A DNA stretch of 43,657 bases from Balamuthia mandrillaris (Eukaryota; Discosea; Longamoebia; Balamuthiidae), in contig JAVKOQ010000381.1 of the NCBI GenBank assembly GCA_031835245.1, positions 2,501 to 46,157 of the forward strand, read 5' to 3'. The translations under genes and the position numbers were made by a program. This document shows positions 42,105-43,657 of this stretch, piece after piece (positions within the stretch are counted from its first letter, which is position 1; each line of letters begins with the position of its first letter). The notes under the pieces were generated by a model. The model was not told the origin of the DNA. It saw only the letters and a list, made by a program, of their open reading frames with translations, and made no database searches.

Positions 42105-42905
42105 TCTTATACATAAAGGAAAACAGGATTATGGGCCATGGGTACTGGCATCACTGAAGAGCGAGGCCTCTATGCTGCTCTCAACAACTGCGCTTTTGTC
42201 AGCACAGAAAATCTCAAGGAAGATGGCTCTAAACCTTTTTACTTCCTTATGGATGCTTCCATGCTTGGGTACACTATTTCCCCTTTCTTTTCCTACTATT
42301 TTGTTTTTTTTCCATTCTTCCTTTTACTCACTCAGCAAAAGTGTTGGAGTTGGTTTCGATACAAAGGGAGCCGGTGCCATCATCATCAAAGGTCCCAGAA
42401 AGGAGAAAACGCCAGAGGTCACCCAAATCGCCGACTCTAGAGAAGGCTGGGTGGAGTCTCTCCGCCTCCTTCTGGACTCTTACTTTCTGGGTACCAGCCC
42501 TCAGGAGTTTGACTACAGCCTCATCCGACCCGCGGGAGCGCCCATCAAAGGATTTGGAGGTTACAGCTCAGGACCCGAGTCCTTGAGGAGGTTGCATGAG
42601 GACATCAGAGAGATATTGGACAAGGAGATTGGGGAACCCATCTCAGCTACTACTATTGTGGACATTATGAATCTCATCGGTCGTTGCGTTGTTTCCGGAA
42701 ATGTATTTTTTAACTTATTCCTTCATCTTCTTTCTTTCAATCTACTTTTGTCTTACAACAATTGTCGTACCATTCCGCTATTAGGTGAGAAGAACAGCAG
42801 AGATAGCGTTTGGTTCCGCGACATCGGATGAGTACTTGGATCTCAAAAATTATAAGGTTAACCCTCAACGCGCACACTACGGATGGACCAGCAACAATTC
42901 AGTAC

Positions 42906-42948
<43 letters not shown>

Positions 42949-43657
42949 TTTAACAAGCAACTGATCAATAACTTTTTTGTACAAAAGGTATTTGCTGACT
43001 TGGGAATGGATTACACGGATGTGTGCAAGCGGGTTGTGGACAACGGAGAGCCTGGCTTTGCGTGGCTGGACAACATGCAACAGTTTTCGCGCATGAATGG
43101 CGTTGTGGTTCGTCTTCTTTCCGTTATTTTTCATTTCGTTTTTGTTTTTTCGCTTTCTTTTTATTGTTCTGACTTTTTTTTTTCAAAAAATTATTCAATA
43201 GGACAACAAAGACAGAAGAGCACGCGGAGGCAATCCATGCTTGGAACAAACTTTGGAGCCTTACGAGCTCTGCTGCCTCGTGGAGACATTTCCTCAGAAC
43301 CACGAAAGTCTGGAGGATTTCAAGCGTACTCTAAAGTTTGCCTACCTCTACGCCAAGTCGGTGACCCTCGGTAAGACACACTGGCCAGAGACTAATCGCG
43401 TGATGCTCCGCAACCGTCGCATTGGTTGCAGCATGAGCGGATTGGCTCAGTTTATCACAGAGAGAGGTATTGCGTTCGCTTGTTGTCATCCCTTCCCTCG
43501 CTCCTCTCGAGGTACTTAATAACTATACAAAAACTAACATAATCTATTGCAAATTAAAATAAAACACCAGGATTGGATTCATTAAAGACATGGAGCGAGG
43601 AAGGCTACAAAGTCATCCAGCATTACGACGAGGTCTACTCGGACTGGCTAGCCATCC
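41045..43657 (+). CDS. Class II (adenosylcobalamin-dependent) ribonucleotide reductase, 5' part
   Basis: Eight exons seen, the last running off the window: 41045-41619, 41816-41973, 42127-42268, 42342-42702, 42785-42901, 42988-43107, 43202-43466, 43571-43657; about 608 codons, all phases consistent. After a 140-residue Arg/Ser/Ala-rich leader comes the catalytic core of the Lactobacillus-type triphosphate reductase family: YETVERVV, FLPPGRG, LWAMGTG, SMLGVGVGFDTKGAG, CVVSGNVRRTAEIAFG (a candidate redox Cys), GGNPCLEQTLEPYE (the thiyl-radical Cys region) and RNRRIGCSMSGLAQF. It makes deoxyribonucleotides using cobalamin. The basic leader, without acidic residues at its start, looks like a mitochondrial presequence, but this is not tested. 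The two adjacent ATGs make the exact start uncertain by one codon. The C-terminal thiol tail is beyond the window. Confidence 0.92.
42060..42101 (+). repeat. (CT)n tract in intron 2 of the reductase gene
   Basis: About 40 bases of CTCTCT in the intron 41974-42126, with the CT strand as the transcript strand. A similar tract lies in intron 5 (about 42906-42942). Confidence 0.9.

Overview
The window looks like nuclear DNA from a free-living unicellular eukaryote, most likely an amoebozoan. The host genes are split by many short GT-AG introns (48 could be placed by frame and homology). They include a Frizzled/Smoothened-like receptor, an F-box protein fused to a CBL-type phosphotyrosine-binding module, a RAD54B helicase, actin of the 375-residue amoeba type and a cobalamin-type (class II) ribonucleotide reductase. 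Fsl receptors and F-box/SH2 proteins are known from dictyostelids, and the actin reads most like the Acanthamoeba type. The species call is an inference.

Left part (1-18,940): a retroelement graveyard with no host gene that I can see. Three Ty3/gypsy-like chromodomain elements are present, all broken. Element A (about 1169-6825) carries a solo LTR of its own family inside its integrase region. Element B (7034-18574) is interrupted twice: by element C (8190-13506), whose two 138-bp LTRs are identical and which is therefore young, and by a 1.09-kb TIR element (13962-15049) rich in GGATATCC motifs. Older pieces of the C family lie at 314-451 and, inverted, at 18575-18940.

Boundary (18,941-19,707): a unit flanked by about 115-bp direct repeats ends one base before a tRNA-Ile(AAU) gene, a layout that recalls tRNA-targeted elements of social amoebae.

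Right part (19,854-43,657): dense host genes. In order: divergent SLC25-type carrier (-), Frizzled-like GPCR (-), F-box/zinc protein (+), F-box/TKB-SH2 protein (+), RAD54B (-), actin (-, one 13-nt gap that breaks the frame), ribosomal-L1-domain nucleolar protein (+), GST-fold protein (-), and class II ribonucleotide reductase (+, running off the right edge). Intergenic gaps are about 60-1000 bp. Introns carry CT/CTTT/GTT microsatellites that nearly always lie pyrimidine-up on the transcript strand.

The genes do not form one pathway. Themes that recur are ubiquitin targeting (two neighbouring F-box genes), signalling (Frizzled-like receptor, SH2 reader) and genome maintenance/nucleotide supply (RAD54B, ribonucleotide reductase). 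The most unusual item is the F-box/CBL-TKB gene, which would place a CBL-type phosphotyrosine reader on an SCF ubiquitin ligase instead of on a RING finger.
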